DNA of 47,960 bases from JAWPMV01 sp038527215 (lineage in GTDB: Bacteria; Bacteroidota; Bacteroidia; J057), in assembly GCA_038527215.1 (NCBI GenBank), contig JBCBGC010000053.1:1-47960 (forward strand), written 5' to 3'. The notes below the pieces were generated by a model. The model searched no databases, was not told the DNA's origin, and saw nothing but the letters and a program-made list of their open reading frames with translations. The position numbers and the translations under genes were made by a program. Each line of letters begins with the position of its first letter. Position 1 is the stretch's first letter. Positions 23,405 through 32,342 of this stretch are shown in pieces.

Positions 23405-25966
23405 ATGGAATCAAATTTTTCGGAACGAGTCAAGGATGTTATATCCTTTAGCAGAGAGGAGGCCATTCGACTGGGACACGACTATATCGGTCCAGAACAC
23501 CTCCTATTAGGTCTGATCAGAGAAGGAGAAGGATTAGCCATTAAAATATTGATTGATCTAACTGTAGACCTTTCTCAACTCAAAAGATCTATTGAAAATG
23601 CCGTGCGCGGCACCGTCAATAACATTAACCTTACCAACCTACCGCTTACCCGCCAGGCGGAAAAAGTCCTGAAGATTACCCGGCTGGAGGCAAAGCTCTT
23701 AAAGAGCGGAGAAATCGGTACTGAACACCTGCTGCTTTCCATCCTTCGGGAGGAAAACAATGTTGCAGCCCAAATCCTATCCCGCTTTGGCGTGACCTAC
23801 GACGTAGTGCGTGCAGAATTAGAGAATACCGAAGACTCCCAAAATCCCCGTATGTCAGTATCAAGTGATCCCCCAGAATCATCGGAAATGAGTAACCCAG
23901 GAGATAGACCTAGCCGTAGAACTACCAAGTCCAAAACCCCAGTTCTTGACAACTTCGGACGGGACCTGACCAAAGCGGCAGAAGAAAACAAACTTGACCC
24001 CATCGTAGGTCGAGAGAATGAAATTGAGCGCGTGGCCCAGATTCTGAGCCGCAGAAAGAAAAACAACCCGGTCCTCATTGGAGAACCTGGTGTGGGTAAA
24101 ACAGCGATCGCTGAAGGACTGGCCCTGCGCATCATACAGCGTAAGGTAAGCCGGGTACTGTATAATAAACGGGTCGTTACCCTGGATATCGCTTCCCTCG
24201 TAGCCGGTACCAAGTATCGTGGTCAGTTCGAGGAGCGAATGAAAGCGGTGATGGCAGAATTGGAAAAATCCCCGGATGTTATCCTCTTCATTGATGAGTT
24301 GCATACCATTGTCGGTGCAGGAGGTGCTTCTGGTTCTCTGGATGCATCTAATATCTTCAAACCGGCGCTAGCCCGGGGAGAGATTCAGTGTATCGGCGCT
24401 ACTACGCTGGACGAGTATCGCCAGTACATTGAGAAGGACGGCGCCCTGGAACGTCGTTTCCAAAAGGTAACCGTGGATCCTACTTCCGTAGAGGAAACCC
24501 TCATCATCCTGGAAAACATCAAAGGGAAGTATGAGGACCACCACAATGTAAACTATACCCCTGATGCTATCGCAGCCTGTGTGAAGTTGAGCGACCGCTA
24601 CATCTCTGACCGCTACTTCCCCGACAAGGCCATCGATGTATTAGATGAAGCAGGTAGCCGGGTACATATCACAAATATTCACGTTCCACAGAGCATTCTG
24701 GATCTGGAAGGGAAAATCGAAGAGGTAAAAGAGCTGAAAAACAAAGTCGTTAAAAGTCAGAAGTACGAAGAAGCGGCTCAGCTCAGAGATCAGGAAAAAC
24801 GCCTCCTTGAAGAACTCGATCAGGCCAAAATCGAGTGGGAAGAAGAAACAAAAAATAAACGATACACCGTATCGGAAGAAGATGTAGCCTCTGTAGTTTC
24901 CATGATGACTGGCGTACCGGTAACCAAAGTTGCCGCCGGTGAGATTGAGAAACTCAAGCATATGGAGGGCGATCTCAAAAACCATATCATCGGCCAGGAC
25001 ATGGCTGTAGCCAAATTGGTGAAAGCCATCCGCCGTTCTCGTCTGGGGCTGAAAGATCCCAGCAAGCCGATCGGTACCTTCATGTTCGGTGGTCCTACCG
25101 GGGTCGGTAAAACCGAATTGGCTAAGGCGCTGGCGATTTCAGTCTTTGATTCTGAGGAAGCCCTGATTCGGATTGATATGAGTGAGTACATGGAGAAATT
25201 CACCGTATCTCGCTTAATCGGAGCCCCTCCCGGATACGTCGGATACGAAGAAGGGGGTCAGCTCACCGAGCGCGTAAGACGTAAGCCTTACTCTGTCGTC
25301 CTGCTGGATGAGATGGAAAAAGCTCACCGGGATGTCCACAACATTCTGCTTCAGGTGCTGGATGATGGTCTGTTGACGGATGGTCTGGGTCGTAAAATCG
25401 ACTTCAAGAATACCATCATTATCATGACCACCAACCTGGGTGGCAAAGACATCTTTGAAGCTCTTTCTGGTGGCCTTGGTTTCCAGACCAAAAAGAACAA
25501 GAACCTGGATTCTGATCCGGCTGAGAAAGCTAAGTTTGTGGAAGCGAGCCTTTCCAAAGGACTGGCTAAGACCTTCCCACCAGAATTCATCAACCGTCTG
25601 GACGATGTGATTGCCTTTGTGCCACTGAGCCGGGAAAATATCCTGGAGATCATCGACCTTCGTCTCGAAGACGTTTTTGCCCGTATCGAGGAGAAAGGAT
25701 ACAAAATCAAGTTGACCGCCAACGCCAAGGAGTTCATCGCGGACAAAGGCTATGATCGTCAGTTTGGGGCACGTCCTTTGGCCCGGGCCCTTCAAAAATA
25801 CCTGGAGGATCCTATTGCCGATACTATCCTTGAAGGCAAGGTGAAAGAAGGAGACACCTTGAATGTTGATTACGATCTGGAATCAGACGAAATCAAGGTG
25901 ACCGCCTCTAAAACCAAAAAGCGGAAAGAAAAAGAGGCTGAAGCCTCTGAAGATTCTGAGGAATAA
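23405..25966 (+). CDS. clpC: ATP-dependent Clp protease ATP-binding subunit ClpC
   Basis: ClpC unfolds substrates and feeds them to ClpP, or acts as a disaggregase. The 853-residue protein has two N-terminal Clp repeats (about 1-150, starting FSERVKDVISFSREEAIRLG), AAA+ module 1 with Walker A GEPGVGKTAIAEG and Walker B VILFIDELH, a UVR/coiled middle domain (KYEEAAQLRDQEKRLLEEL), and AAA+ module 2 with GPTGVGKTELAKA. It ends in an acidic/lysine-rich tail. An open frame upstream (from a GTG at 23231) overlaps nuoH and runs through hairpins, so the ATG at 23405 is the start, matching the family. The next gene begins 3 bases after its stop. Confidence 0.97.
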   Translation: MESNFSERVKDVISFSREEAIRLGHDYIGPEHLLLGLIREGEGLAIKILIDLTVDLSQLKRSIENAVRGTVNNINLTNLPLTRQAEKVLKITRLEAKLLKSGEIGTEHLLLSILREENNVAAQILSRFGVTYDVVRAELENTEDSQNPRMSVSSDPPESSEMSNPGDRPSRRTTKSKTPVLDNFGRDLTKAAEENKLDPIVGRENEIERVAQILSRRKKNNPVLIGEPGVGKTAIAEGLALRIIQRKVSRVLYNKRVVTLDIASLVAGTKYRGQFEERMKAVMAELEKSPDVILFIDELHTIVGAGGASGSLDASNIFKPALARGEIQCIGATTLDEYRQYIEKDGALERRFQKVTVDPTSVEETLIILENIKGKYEDHHNVNYTPDAIAACVKLSDRYISDRYFPDKAIDVLDEAGSRVHITNIHVPQSILDLEGKIEEVKELKNKVVKSQKYEEAAQLRDQEKRLLEELDQAKIEWEEETKNKRYTVSEEDVASVVSMMTGVPVTKVAAGEIEKLKHMEGDLKNHIIGQDMAVAKLVKAIRRSRLGLKDPSKPIGTFMFGGPTGVGKTELAKALAISVFDSEEALIRIDMSEYMEKFTVSRLIGAPPGYVGYEEGGQLTERVRRKPYSVVLLDEMEKAHRDVHNILLQVLDDGLLTDGLGRKIDFKNTIIIMTTNLGGKDIFEALSGGLGFQTKKNKNLDSDPAEKAKFVEASLSKGLAKTFPPEFINRLDDVIAFVPLSRENILEIIDLRLEDVFARIEEKGYKIKLTANAKEFIADKGYDRQFGARPLARALQKYLEDPIADTILEGKVKEGDTLNVDYDLESDEIKVTASKTKKRKEKEAEASEDSEE

Positions 25967-25969
25967 TCA

Positions 25970-26341
25970 ATGGATAATAAACCCACGTTAATCGTTGGGG
26001 CCTCTACCAAGAGGCATAGATATTCAAACGAAGCTGTTCATCGTCTCGTCGCCCAAAATCAGCCTGTGTATGCTTTTGGGCGGCGGGAAGGTGACATAGC
26101 CGGAATTCCCATCTGGACCAAAGAGGAAGAAGTGCAAATCCCTGATTTACACACCATCAGCCTCTACATCGGTCCGGCCCACCAACCGCCCATGTATGAC
26201 TGGCTGATCAGCCTGGCTCCCAAAAGGGTCATCTTTAACCCGGGAACCGAAAACCCAGCATTATATCAGAAACTCACTGAGGCTGGAATCGAAGCCAACA
26301 TGGCCTGCACCCTCGTTATGCTGAGTACTGCACAGTATTAA
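25970..26341 (+). CDS. CoA-binding domain protein (YccU-like)
   Basis: This 123-residue protein is a stand-alone Rossmann-type CoA-binding domain. It shows LIVGASTKRHRYSNEAVHRL, a central YIGPAHQPPMYDWLISL and KRVIFNPGTENPALYQKLTEAGIEANMACTLVML, where Cys near residue 114 is conserved. Members may sense or bind CoA species; the exact role is unknown. It starts 3 bases after clpC, so the two are co-transcribed. Confidence 0.88.
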   Translation: MDNKPTLIVGASTKRHRYSNEAVHRLVAQNQPVYAFGRREGDIAGIPIWTKEEEVQIPDLHTISLYIGPAHQPPMYDWLISLAPKRVIFNPGTENPALYQKLTEAGIEANMACTLVMLSTAQY

Positions 26342-26429
26342 GCCAGGGTACATCTCAAATTGGATTTTCCAGCGCCTAGGTTTTGTTAGGGAATTTCTCT
26401 AAATTTCCTTATCACCTAATTCCTGTATC

Positions 26430-26828
26430 ATGCCCACCAACTTATCTTCACAAGTTACCGAAGGGATAAGGGTAAATGTGCGTACTGCCTATATCCAGGA
26501 TGAATCCTCCCCCAAGCACCGCTATTATGTGTTTGCTTATCAGGTGGAGATTATCAATGAATCTCAATATTCCGTCCAGCTCCTGAGACGAGAATGGCGG
26601 ATCACCGATGGCGTGGGCAAAAAACGTAAAGTAGAAGGAGAAGGCGTAGTGGGAAAACAACCCCATATAGCCCCAGGTGAGACCTACCGCTATGTAAGTG
26701 GCTCCCAATTCAATACCCCGGTGGGCAAGATGTCGGGCTACTATTTTATGCAAAGGACAGCCGATCAGGTAGAAGTGGCAGTAGAGATTCCTCCCTTCAC
26801 CATGGTGGCCCCTGCCTTGAACAATTAA
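26430..26828 (+). CDS. apaG: ApaG/DUF525 protein
   Basis: The 132-residue protein is a single fibronectin-III-like ApaG domain. The hallmarks are GIRVNVRTAYIQDESSP, YYVFAYQVEIINES, LLRREWRITD, the glycine-rich EGEGVVGKQPHIAPGETYRY and the end MSGYYFMQRTADQ. In enterobacteria it is tied to Co2+/Mg2+ phenotypes, while eukaryotic relatives are F-box protein domains; its biochemical role is unresolved. osmC follows 5 bases later. Confidence 0.95.
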   Translation: MPTNLSSQVTEGIRVNVRTAYIQDESSPKHRYYVFAYQVEIINESQYSVQLLRREWRITDGVGKKRKVEGEGVVGKQPHIAPGETYRYVSGSQFNTPVGKMSGYYFMQRTADQVEVAVEIPPFTMVAPALNN

Positions 26829-26833
26829 TTGAA

Positions 26834-27241
26834 ATGAAATCAGCCTTTATTGAGTCCCAGGGCGGGTATCGGACCCGGGTAACCCATACGTCTTCCGGAG
26901 AAACCTGTCTTACTGACGCCCCCAAGGACCATCATGGCAAAGGAGAGAGTTTTTCCCCCACAGATTTGATAGCGGCTGCGGCCGGAAGTTGCATGATCAC
27001 CACCATGGATATAGCGGCCGAGGAGCACGATATTCATTTGGGAAAGGTCAGCTGCGAGGTAGAAAAAATCATGGCGGACGGCCCCAGAAGAATCATCTCC
27101 CTGAATATCATCATCACCTTTGAGGATCCCAATCTCAATGAAGCGGACAAAACCATCCTGGAACAAAAGGCCCTCAATTGCCCTGTTCTGATGAGTCTCC
27201 ATCCGGAAATCATCGTCAACCTCCGGTTCAACTATGCATAA
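26834..27241 (+). CDS. OsmC family protein
   Basis: This 135-residue OsmC/Ohr-superfamily protein keeps both conserved cysteines, in AAAAGSCMITTMDIAA (about residue 55) and LNCPVLMSLHP (about 117). These form the peroxidatic pair that reduces organic hydroperoxides in family members with known activity. It is cytoplasmic. It follows apaG by 5 bases and converges on ytxJ, so two thiol-redox genes lie tail to tail. Confidence 0.93.
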   Translation: MKSAFIESQGGYRTRVTHTSSGETCLTDAPKDHHGKGESFSPTDLIAAAAGSCMITTMDIAAEEHDIHLGKVSCEVEKIMADGPRRIISLNIIITFEDPNLNEADKTILEQKALNCPVLMSLHPEIIVNLRFNYA

Positions 27242-27249
27242 GAATCCTA

Positions 27250-27268
27250 CTTCTGTGGTTGACAGAAG
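27250..27268. terminator. Hairpin between convergent osmC and ytxJ
   Basis: CTTCTGT (27250-27256) pairs with ACAGAAG (27262-27268) around GGTTG. There is no T run on either side; it may be a weak shared terminator. Confidence 0.35.
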
Positions 27269-27296
27269 ACAGGCAGCAGTCAATCTATGGTCATCG

Positions 27297-27647
27297 TTAG
27301 CCTACGGGAGCCGACAGCATAGAAAGGATCTTGGCCGGCTGAATGGCAAAGTGGCTGTCAGCATAAGCGACCTCTCCATTTTTCAGGATGATCACCTGGG
27401 GAGATTGGTGGACCACGCCCAAGGTGCTAGCCACTGCATTAGAAACCGCTCGGTATCTGAGCAAATCCAGATAATGTAAATCCGCTTGTTCAGCCATTTT
27501 GGCAGCTGCCTCGCCCAGCATATGTTGCACATGGGCGGAAATGCCGCAGGTGACGCTGTGCTTAAAAATAAGTTGAGGCCGCTGGAAGGAAGCTTCCTGA
27601 ATAGCGGCTATCTTCGCTTCATCTTGAAGCGGTTCCCAGACATTCAT
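27297..27647 (-). CDS. ytxJ: Bacillithiol-system monothiol bacilliredoxin YtxJ
   Basis: The 116-residue protein is a thioredoxin-fold YtxJ-family member. It has IFKHSVTCGISAHVQHML with a single active-site Cys34, then HYLDLLRYRAVSNAVASTLGVVHQSPQVIIL, the cis-Pro region typical of the family. YtxJ (BrxC) reduces bacillithiol-mixed disulfides, so the host probably makes bacillithiol; bsh genes are not in this window. It lies 15 bases downstream of a 39-residue lipoprotein gene on the same strand, and the two are probably co-transcribed. Confidence 0.92.
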   Translation of the reverse strand: MNVWEPLQDEAKIAAIQEASFQRPQLIFKHSVTCGISAHVQHMLGEAAAKMAEQADLHYLDLLRYRAVSNAVASTLGVVHQSPQVIILKNGEVAYADSHFAIQPAKILSMLSAPVG

Positions 27648-27662
27648 AAAAAATGTGGAATA

Positions 27663-27782
27663 TTAGCGGTGGTTACCGACTTTCGTAGCCTGGCAATACT
27701 TTCCTGAAGTACAAGCACTGGTAACGGTGGCCAGGGCAAATAAAAGAAGAAATGCTACAGCGAATTGCTTTGCGCGCTTCAT
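27663..27782 (-). CDS. Tiny lipoprotein (39 residues) upstream of ytxJ
   Basis: The minus strand encodes a 39-residue protein that begins MKRAKQFAVAFLLLFALATV and has a lipobox-like TSAC, with Cys24 as the predicted lipidated residue. The mature part is only about 16 residues, CTSGKYCQATKVGNHR. The start ATG has a plausible leader, and the stop lies 15 bases before the ytxJ ATG. Small lipoproteins with one further Cys are common but uncharacterised in Bacteroidota. It would be missed by callers with a length cut-off. A tentative promoter (-7 box TATTTTTC at 27819-27812) lies upstream. Confidence 0.7.
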   Translation of the reverse strand: MKRAKQFAVAFLLLFALATVTSACTSGKYCQATKVGNHR

Positions 27783-27857
27783 AAGTGTTCGCTTTTGAAT
27801 TTAAAACTCTAGAAAAATAGTACAGAAGTACTTAAATGTAAAATTTCTTTTTCCCAA

Positions 27858-29078
27858 ATGACTAAAGAAGGACTGGCGATTCTAACACGTGATACAATTC
27901 AACACTTTATCGAAGCAAATCTGGACAGGGATCCGGCCCAGTTGGCGTTGTCCACAAAAATAAACGACTTTCCGTTGCATTTAGTTTCAACACAGATCAA
28001 ATACCTGCAAAAAGCAAAGAGAAAACTCCCTGCCTATTATACAGCCAGATGCATCATTCCCCCCCTCGCCTATGAGCAAAGCAGCAGCACCACCACCGCT
28101 CAGATGAAGAATTATCAGGGAAAAAGATGCCTGGATTTGACCTGTGGGTTGGGCGCCGACACCACCCATTTTGCCCGTCATTTCGAGGAAGTAATTGCCC
28201 TGGAGCCCCAGGAAGGCCTTTTTCACGTCAACCAATACAACTTTGCCCGGCTGGGACTCGACAATATTCAGTTGCATAAGCAAACCGCAGAATCCTTCCT
28301 AGCTACCTATCAGGGGCCAGCCTTTGACCTGATCTACCTGGACCCCTCTCGCCGTACGGAAGCTGGTAAAAGGGCCTTTGCCTTTGAAGACTTATCCCCT
28401 AACCTCACGGCCCTTTTGCCTCGTCTGTTTGAACTAGGGAAAAAAATTCTGGTCAAGACCACGCCCCTCTATGATGTGGCCGAAGCCTGGAAAAAATTCC
28501 CAAAGCTGAGCAAGACTTTTTTATTTTCTGTAAAAAACGAATGTCGAGAATTCCTCCTTGAGTGGAATCCCCTTTCTAACGAACCCCATAAGTTGTCCCC
28601 TGCCCAGGTGGTGAAACTTTCGGACCATAGCCAAACCCAAAGATTTTCCTTTCGCCCTGCTGAACCAGTACGTGCCCTTCCCCCTTCTCTCCCCTATCCA
28701 AGGCAGGGCTTTCTTACCGAACCGGATGTGGCTTTCTATCAGCAAAGGCTCACCCTGGCCCTGGCGGATCAATATTATGCGGCCTGGGAAGGGCAATGGA
28801 ATCATCCGCAAGGGTATTTTTTCAGTGAGGAAAAGCCCCCGGCAGACTTTCCGGGACGACACTTTGCCATCCAGGAGATATGGCCCTACAAGCCCAAACA
28901 CCTCAAAAAAGATCTCAAAGCGCTAGGGATCAGCCAAGCCCACGTCAGCCGGCGATTTTTTCCCTTTACCGTATCCCACATCCGAAAAAGCCTGAACCTT
29001 AGAGAGGGCGGCAACAGCTATCTCATGTTCACGCAGTGGGCCGAGGAAAAAATAGCCATCCTGGCGCGAAGGATTTAG
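27858..29078 (+). CDS. SAM-dependent methyltransferase with THUMP-like C-terminal domain
   Basis: The 406-residue protein has an N-terminal helical part (1-90), then a methyltransferase domain (about 90-250) with CLDLTCGLGADTTHFARHF (SAM motif I), VIALEPQ, and the catalytic-type DLIYLDPSRR. The C-terminal domain (about 320-400) resembles the THUMP-like domain (SQAHVSRRFFPFTVSHIRKS), suggesting an RNA substrate. The exact target is unknown. It is divergent from the small lipoprotein gene, and its last 4 bases overlap the end of the convergent gamma-glutamyltransferase gene. Confidence 0.88.
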   Translation: MTKEGLAILTRDTIQHFIEANLDRDPAQLALSTKINDFPLHLVSTQIKYLQKAKRKLPAYYTARCIIPPLAYEQSSSTTTAQMKNYQGKRCLDLTCGLGADTTHFARHFEEVIALEPQEGLFHVNQYNFARLGLDNIQLHKQTAESFLATYQGPAFDLIYLDPSRRTEAGKRAFAFEDLSPNLTALLPRLFELGKKILVKTTPLYDVAEAWKKFPKLSKTFLFSVKNECREFLLEWNPLSNEPHKLSPAQVVKLSDHSQTQRFSFRPAEPVRALPPSLPYPRQGFLTEPDVAFYQQRLTLALADQYYAAWEGQWNHPQGYFFSEEKPPADFPGRHFAIQEIWPYKPKHLKKDLKALGISQAHVSRRFFPFTVSHIRKSLNLREGGNSYLMFTQWAEEKIAILARRI

Positions 29079-30595
29079 GCGACCGCGCCATCTCTGCGGG
29101 CATCCGCCATTCCGCTCAGCATCCCGTCCGCTTCTCTCAACACGGCATGGACCCCTCCGAAAAACATATTCTTCGAGGGCCATCGAACCAGTTCATTTTT
29201 GCCGAGGACATAATCATCCGACAGCCCCAAACCAGGTTCCAGGTTTAACACAAAATCCTCCCAATGAAGGCGCGGGTGACTGACCGCCTCTTCCAGGCTC
29301 ATGCCATGGTCTACCATGTGAAGAATGACCTGTAGAATCGCACTCCTGATCCGGCTGGAGCCTCCGGTACCCAAGACCAACCAGGGATGTTGGTCATGCA
29401 GGAGAATGGAAGGGGACATCATAGAGGTTACCCGGGTATTCTCCCGCCAGCTATGCAGACCTCCGGGAAATAAATCTACTTCTCCCAGCATATTATTGGT
29501 CGGAATGCCAGTTCCAAGAATAGCCCGTCCGGAAGCCCCTCCCAAGGTCGAAGTAAGGCTGGCCGCATTGCCCTCCCGATCCATCACACTGATATGGCTG
29601 GTATTGCCCAACCAGTTAATCGGTTGTTGATAGGCCATCAGGTTCTTTTGATGGAGGAGTTCGGCAATCGGAGGAGAAGTAGCCTCCTGCAGATGATCCC
29701 GTCTAAAGCGGTCCATCTGATGCATGGCCGCCGCCAGGCACTCCACGTAGGCGGGTCCCTGATGGCCAATTTTTGCTAAGTCCTGCTGGGCCAACCAGGA
29801 AAGGCCAAAGCTGATCATGCTGCCTCCTGCGCTGGGGCGGGTATTGGTGAGGAGTTCATATCCCCGATAAGGAACCCGGAGGGGTTGCTTAGTGTGTACC
29901 TGATAAGCCTTTAGATCAGCCCGGCTTAAGCTACCACCTTCTTCGCGGTGTGCCCGCAGCCAGGCTTCGGTCAATTCTCCTTCGTAAAAGGCCTCCCGGC
30001 CCCCCTTGACCAGGGCTTCCAGGGCGTCGGTAAAACGGGGACGAGGGCCCTTTTCGCCAGTCTGCCACAAGCGATCTCCGGGCCCATAGATCTCCCGGGA
30101 TTCTTGATGGGCCAGGAGAATGGGCTCCAAAATTTCCATGCCGTAAACCTGATAAGGCGTGTAGACCACCCCTGCCCGGGCTAGTTGGATCGCAGGCGCG
30201 GCTACCTCCGCCAGGGGAATGCGTCCCAGTTTTTCATGTACCTCGAACAGCCCGGCAGGGCAGCCCGGTACGGCCACCGCTCCTCTACCTGAGTATTGCA
30301 ATTGGTCAGCGTTCCCAAATCGAATGGCAGATTCTTCCCAGTCCAGATCCTTGAGTTCTTGTTTACGGAGGGGGGTTTGGACAAAAAAATCGAATAGCCA
30401 GGCCTGACCGGATGCGGTGTAGGCCGTCAAAAATCCCCCTCCGCCCAAAGAAGTCAGAGAAGGTTCAGCTACGAATGAGGTAAGCATGGCTCCCAGAGCT
30501 GCGTCGAAGGCATTGCCACCAGCCGCCAGGATTTCTGCTCCGGCTCTTGCTGTCTCATGGTGCCCGGCGGCGATCACGCCATTATTTTTGTCCAT
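29075..30595 (-). CDS. ggt: Gamma-glutamyltransferase family protein
   Basis: The 506-residue protein belongs to the Ntn-hydrolase gamma-glutamyltransferase family, which transfers or hydrolyses gamma-glutamyl groups of glutathione and similar compounds after self-cleavage. The large-subunit start is GVIAAGHHETARAGAEILAAGG. The cleavage and nucleophile Thr lies in NTSHISVMDREGNAASLT, and the glycine-rich LGTGGSSRIRSAILQ matches the oxyanion region. Most bacterial members are periplasmic, but this one has no signal peptide, pointing to a cytoplasmic enzyme acting on another amide. It lies 55 bases downstream of the GH10-like gene on the same strand. Confidence 0.9.
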   Translation of the reverse strand: MDKNNGVIAAGHHETARAGAEILAAGGNAFDAALGAMLTSFVAEPSLTSLGGGGFLTAYTASGQAWLFDFFVQTPLRKQELKDLDWEESAIRFGNADQLQYSGRGAVAVPGCPAGLFEVHEKLGRIPLAEVAAPAIQLARAGVVYTPYQVYGMEILEPILLAHQESREIYGPGDRLWQTGEKGPRPRFTDALEALVKGGREAFYEGELTEAWLRAHREEGGSLSRADLKAYQVHTKQPLRVPYRGYELLTNTRPSAGGSMISFGLSWLAQQDLAKIGHQGPAYVECLAAAMHQMDRFRRDHLQEATSPPIAELLHQKNLMAYQQPINWLGNTSHISVMDREGNAASLTSTLGGASGRAILGTGIPTNNMLGEVDLFPGGLHSWRENTRVTSMMSPSILLHDQHPWLVLGTGGSSRIRSAILQVILHMVDHGMSLEEAVSHPRLHWEDFVLNLEPGLGLSDDYVLGKNELVRWPSKNMFFGGVHAVLREADGMLSGMADARRDGAVA

Positions 30596-30650
30596 AATTT
30601 TCCGCTATGGACGCAATAAAGGGAAAATGATGCTTTTGGAAAAAGACTGC

Positions 30651-32213
30651 CTATTTTTCTTCGCCAATAGGGGCTGCCATGACCTGCACAGGCGGAAAAA
30701 TCGCGATCTGCGTATCTTCGCTTTCGTTATGCATGCGGTCGACAGCCGCGATGAGATACGTATAGCCTTCGCTCAGCTTTACCTCCTGATCCAGCAAATA
30801 TCTTTCGCGTTGGATGCGAAAAATATGACGAGGGTTGCTGCGGTCCAGGTTTTCCTCCGGCCCGAAACGGTACACGATATAATAGGTGGCAGATTCTCCA
30901 TCCTCCGCGACTTCCGGGGCATCCCATTTGAGGCCGATCTGCGTGGCCTTCCGTTGGGCCAGGAGATTTCTGGGAGCCTGAGGCGGAATGCTGTCCTTCC
31001 AGTTCATAGGAGGGATCAGGGCCGGTAGTTTGTGGTAATTTTTCTGGAATTGGTCCGAGACGCGATAGGGATTGTCCTGAAAGGAATTTTCACTGTAAAA
31101 AATTCCGCCCTGGATGAGATTCATTTGCTGGCGCAATTCCAGTTGGCGGTGTAGTTCCATCGGATTTTTCCAGTGGCGCGCCTGGTCTTTTTTTACCTTA
31201 AACATGGCATGCCCGATGTATACATGGCGATTGAAGCCATTTTCATTCCACCAGTAAATCAGCTCACGATAGTTGGCGGAAGGGTGCGTAGTGCTCCAGT
31301 ACAGTTGGGGCGCCACATAATCAATCCATCCCAGCTCCAACCATTTTCTTACGTCAGCATAGAGCATGTCGTAGGAGGTGTGAGAAACAGAGGTGTTGGA
31401 GCCACGGGGATCCCGGGATTTGTTTCGCCAGATCCCGATGGGAGAAATGCCAAATTTAACATGTGGCTTCTTCGCCTTGATCCCATCCGCCACCGATTTC
31501 ACAAAGCTATCTACATTGTGTCGCCGCCAGGCATGTACATCTTTGAAGGAAGTGCCAAATCGCTCAAAAGCGGCCTGATCATTCCAGTATTTGCCTGATT
31601 CCTGATACGGATAAAAATAGTCATCAAAGTGAATCCCATCTACATCATACTGCTGGATTACCTCCATGACCACATCCGTCAGATATTGTTGCACCGCTGG
31701 CAAACCAGGGTTAAAATACAAGCGTTCCCCATGCTTGACGGTCCATTCTGGCTTGACCCGGGCAGGATTATAATCCGCGACACTGCTAAATCGCAGGTGA
31801 GAAATGGCCCGAAAAGGATTCATCCAGGCGTGAAACTCCATATTATTCTCATGGCAGGCCCGGACCATAAAAGCCAGTGGATCAAAGTTATTTTCAGGGG
31901 GTACCCCCTGGGTACCGCTCAGGTATTCGGACCATGGAGCGAGTTTGCTTCGATAGAAAGCATCTCCACAAGGCCGGATTTGCACCACCAGGGCATTCAT
32001 GCCATTGCGTTTCTGGCGTTGGATCAGTTCCAGAAATTCTCTTTTTTGCTGCGCTACCGGCAAGCCCTTAGCTGAAGGCCAGTCAATGTTGTGAAAAGTA
32101 GCTACCCAAACCGCCCTGAACTCATGTTTAGGAGGATGGGAGGGGTTGGCCAGCGACCAAAAGGGCAGGCAGAGCAGCAAGCAGAAAAAAATGGGCAGTC
32201 TCGGTGTATCCAA
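30651..32213 (-). CDS. GH10-like (YngK/DUF187) family hydrolase
   Basis: The 520-residue exported protein starts at a TTG (no ATG is in frame at a suitable place), with signal peptide LPIFFCLLLCLPFWSLA. The TIM-barrel domain of the PF02638-like group covers about 30-390, with EFRAVWVATFHNIDWPSAKG, LVVQIRPCGDAFYRS, the GIHFDDYFYPY strand and FGISPIGIWRN. A fibronectin-III-like domain follows (about 410-505, PQAPRNLLAQRKATQIGLKW). Substrates of this family are largely unknown; cell-wall glycans have been suggested. It is upstream of ggt in a likely two-gene operon. The start is the least certain point. Confidence 0.9.
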   Translation of the reverse strand: MDTPRLPIFFCLLLCLPFWSLANPSHPPKHEFRAVWVATFHNIDWPSAKGLPVAQQKREFLELIQRQKRNGMNALVVQIRPCGDAFYRSKLAPWSEYLSGTQGVPPENNFDPLAFMVRACHENNMEFHAWMNPFRAISHLRFSSVADYNPARVKPEWTVKHGERLYFNPGLPAVQQYLTDVVMEVIQQYDVDGIHFDDYFYPYQESGKYWNDQAAFERFGTSFKDVHAWRRHNVDSFVKSVADGIKAKKPHVKFGISPIGIWRNKSRDPRGSNTSVSHTSYDMLYADVRKWLELGWIDYVAPQLYWSTTHPSANYRELIYWWNENGFNRHVYIGHAMFKVKKDQARHWKNPMELHRQLELRQQMNLIQGGIFYSENSFQDNPYRVSDQFQKNYHKLPALIPPMNWKDSIPPQAPRNLLAQRKATQIGLKWDAPEVAEDGESATYYIVYRFGPEENLDRSNPRHIFRIQRERYLLDQEVKLSEGYTYLIAAVDRMHNESEDTQIAIFPPVQVMAAPIGEEK

Positions 32214-32342
32214 TGGTTAACTCTATTCGTCTATAAATTACCGGAATGGATGAGAATATTTGGAGCTATATATCTAAACGGTCATTTTTACGTTTATACA
32301 GGCGAATATTCCTCCTTCAATGAATCTCGTAAATAATAACTC

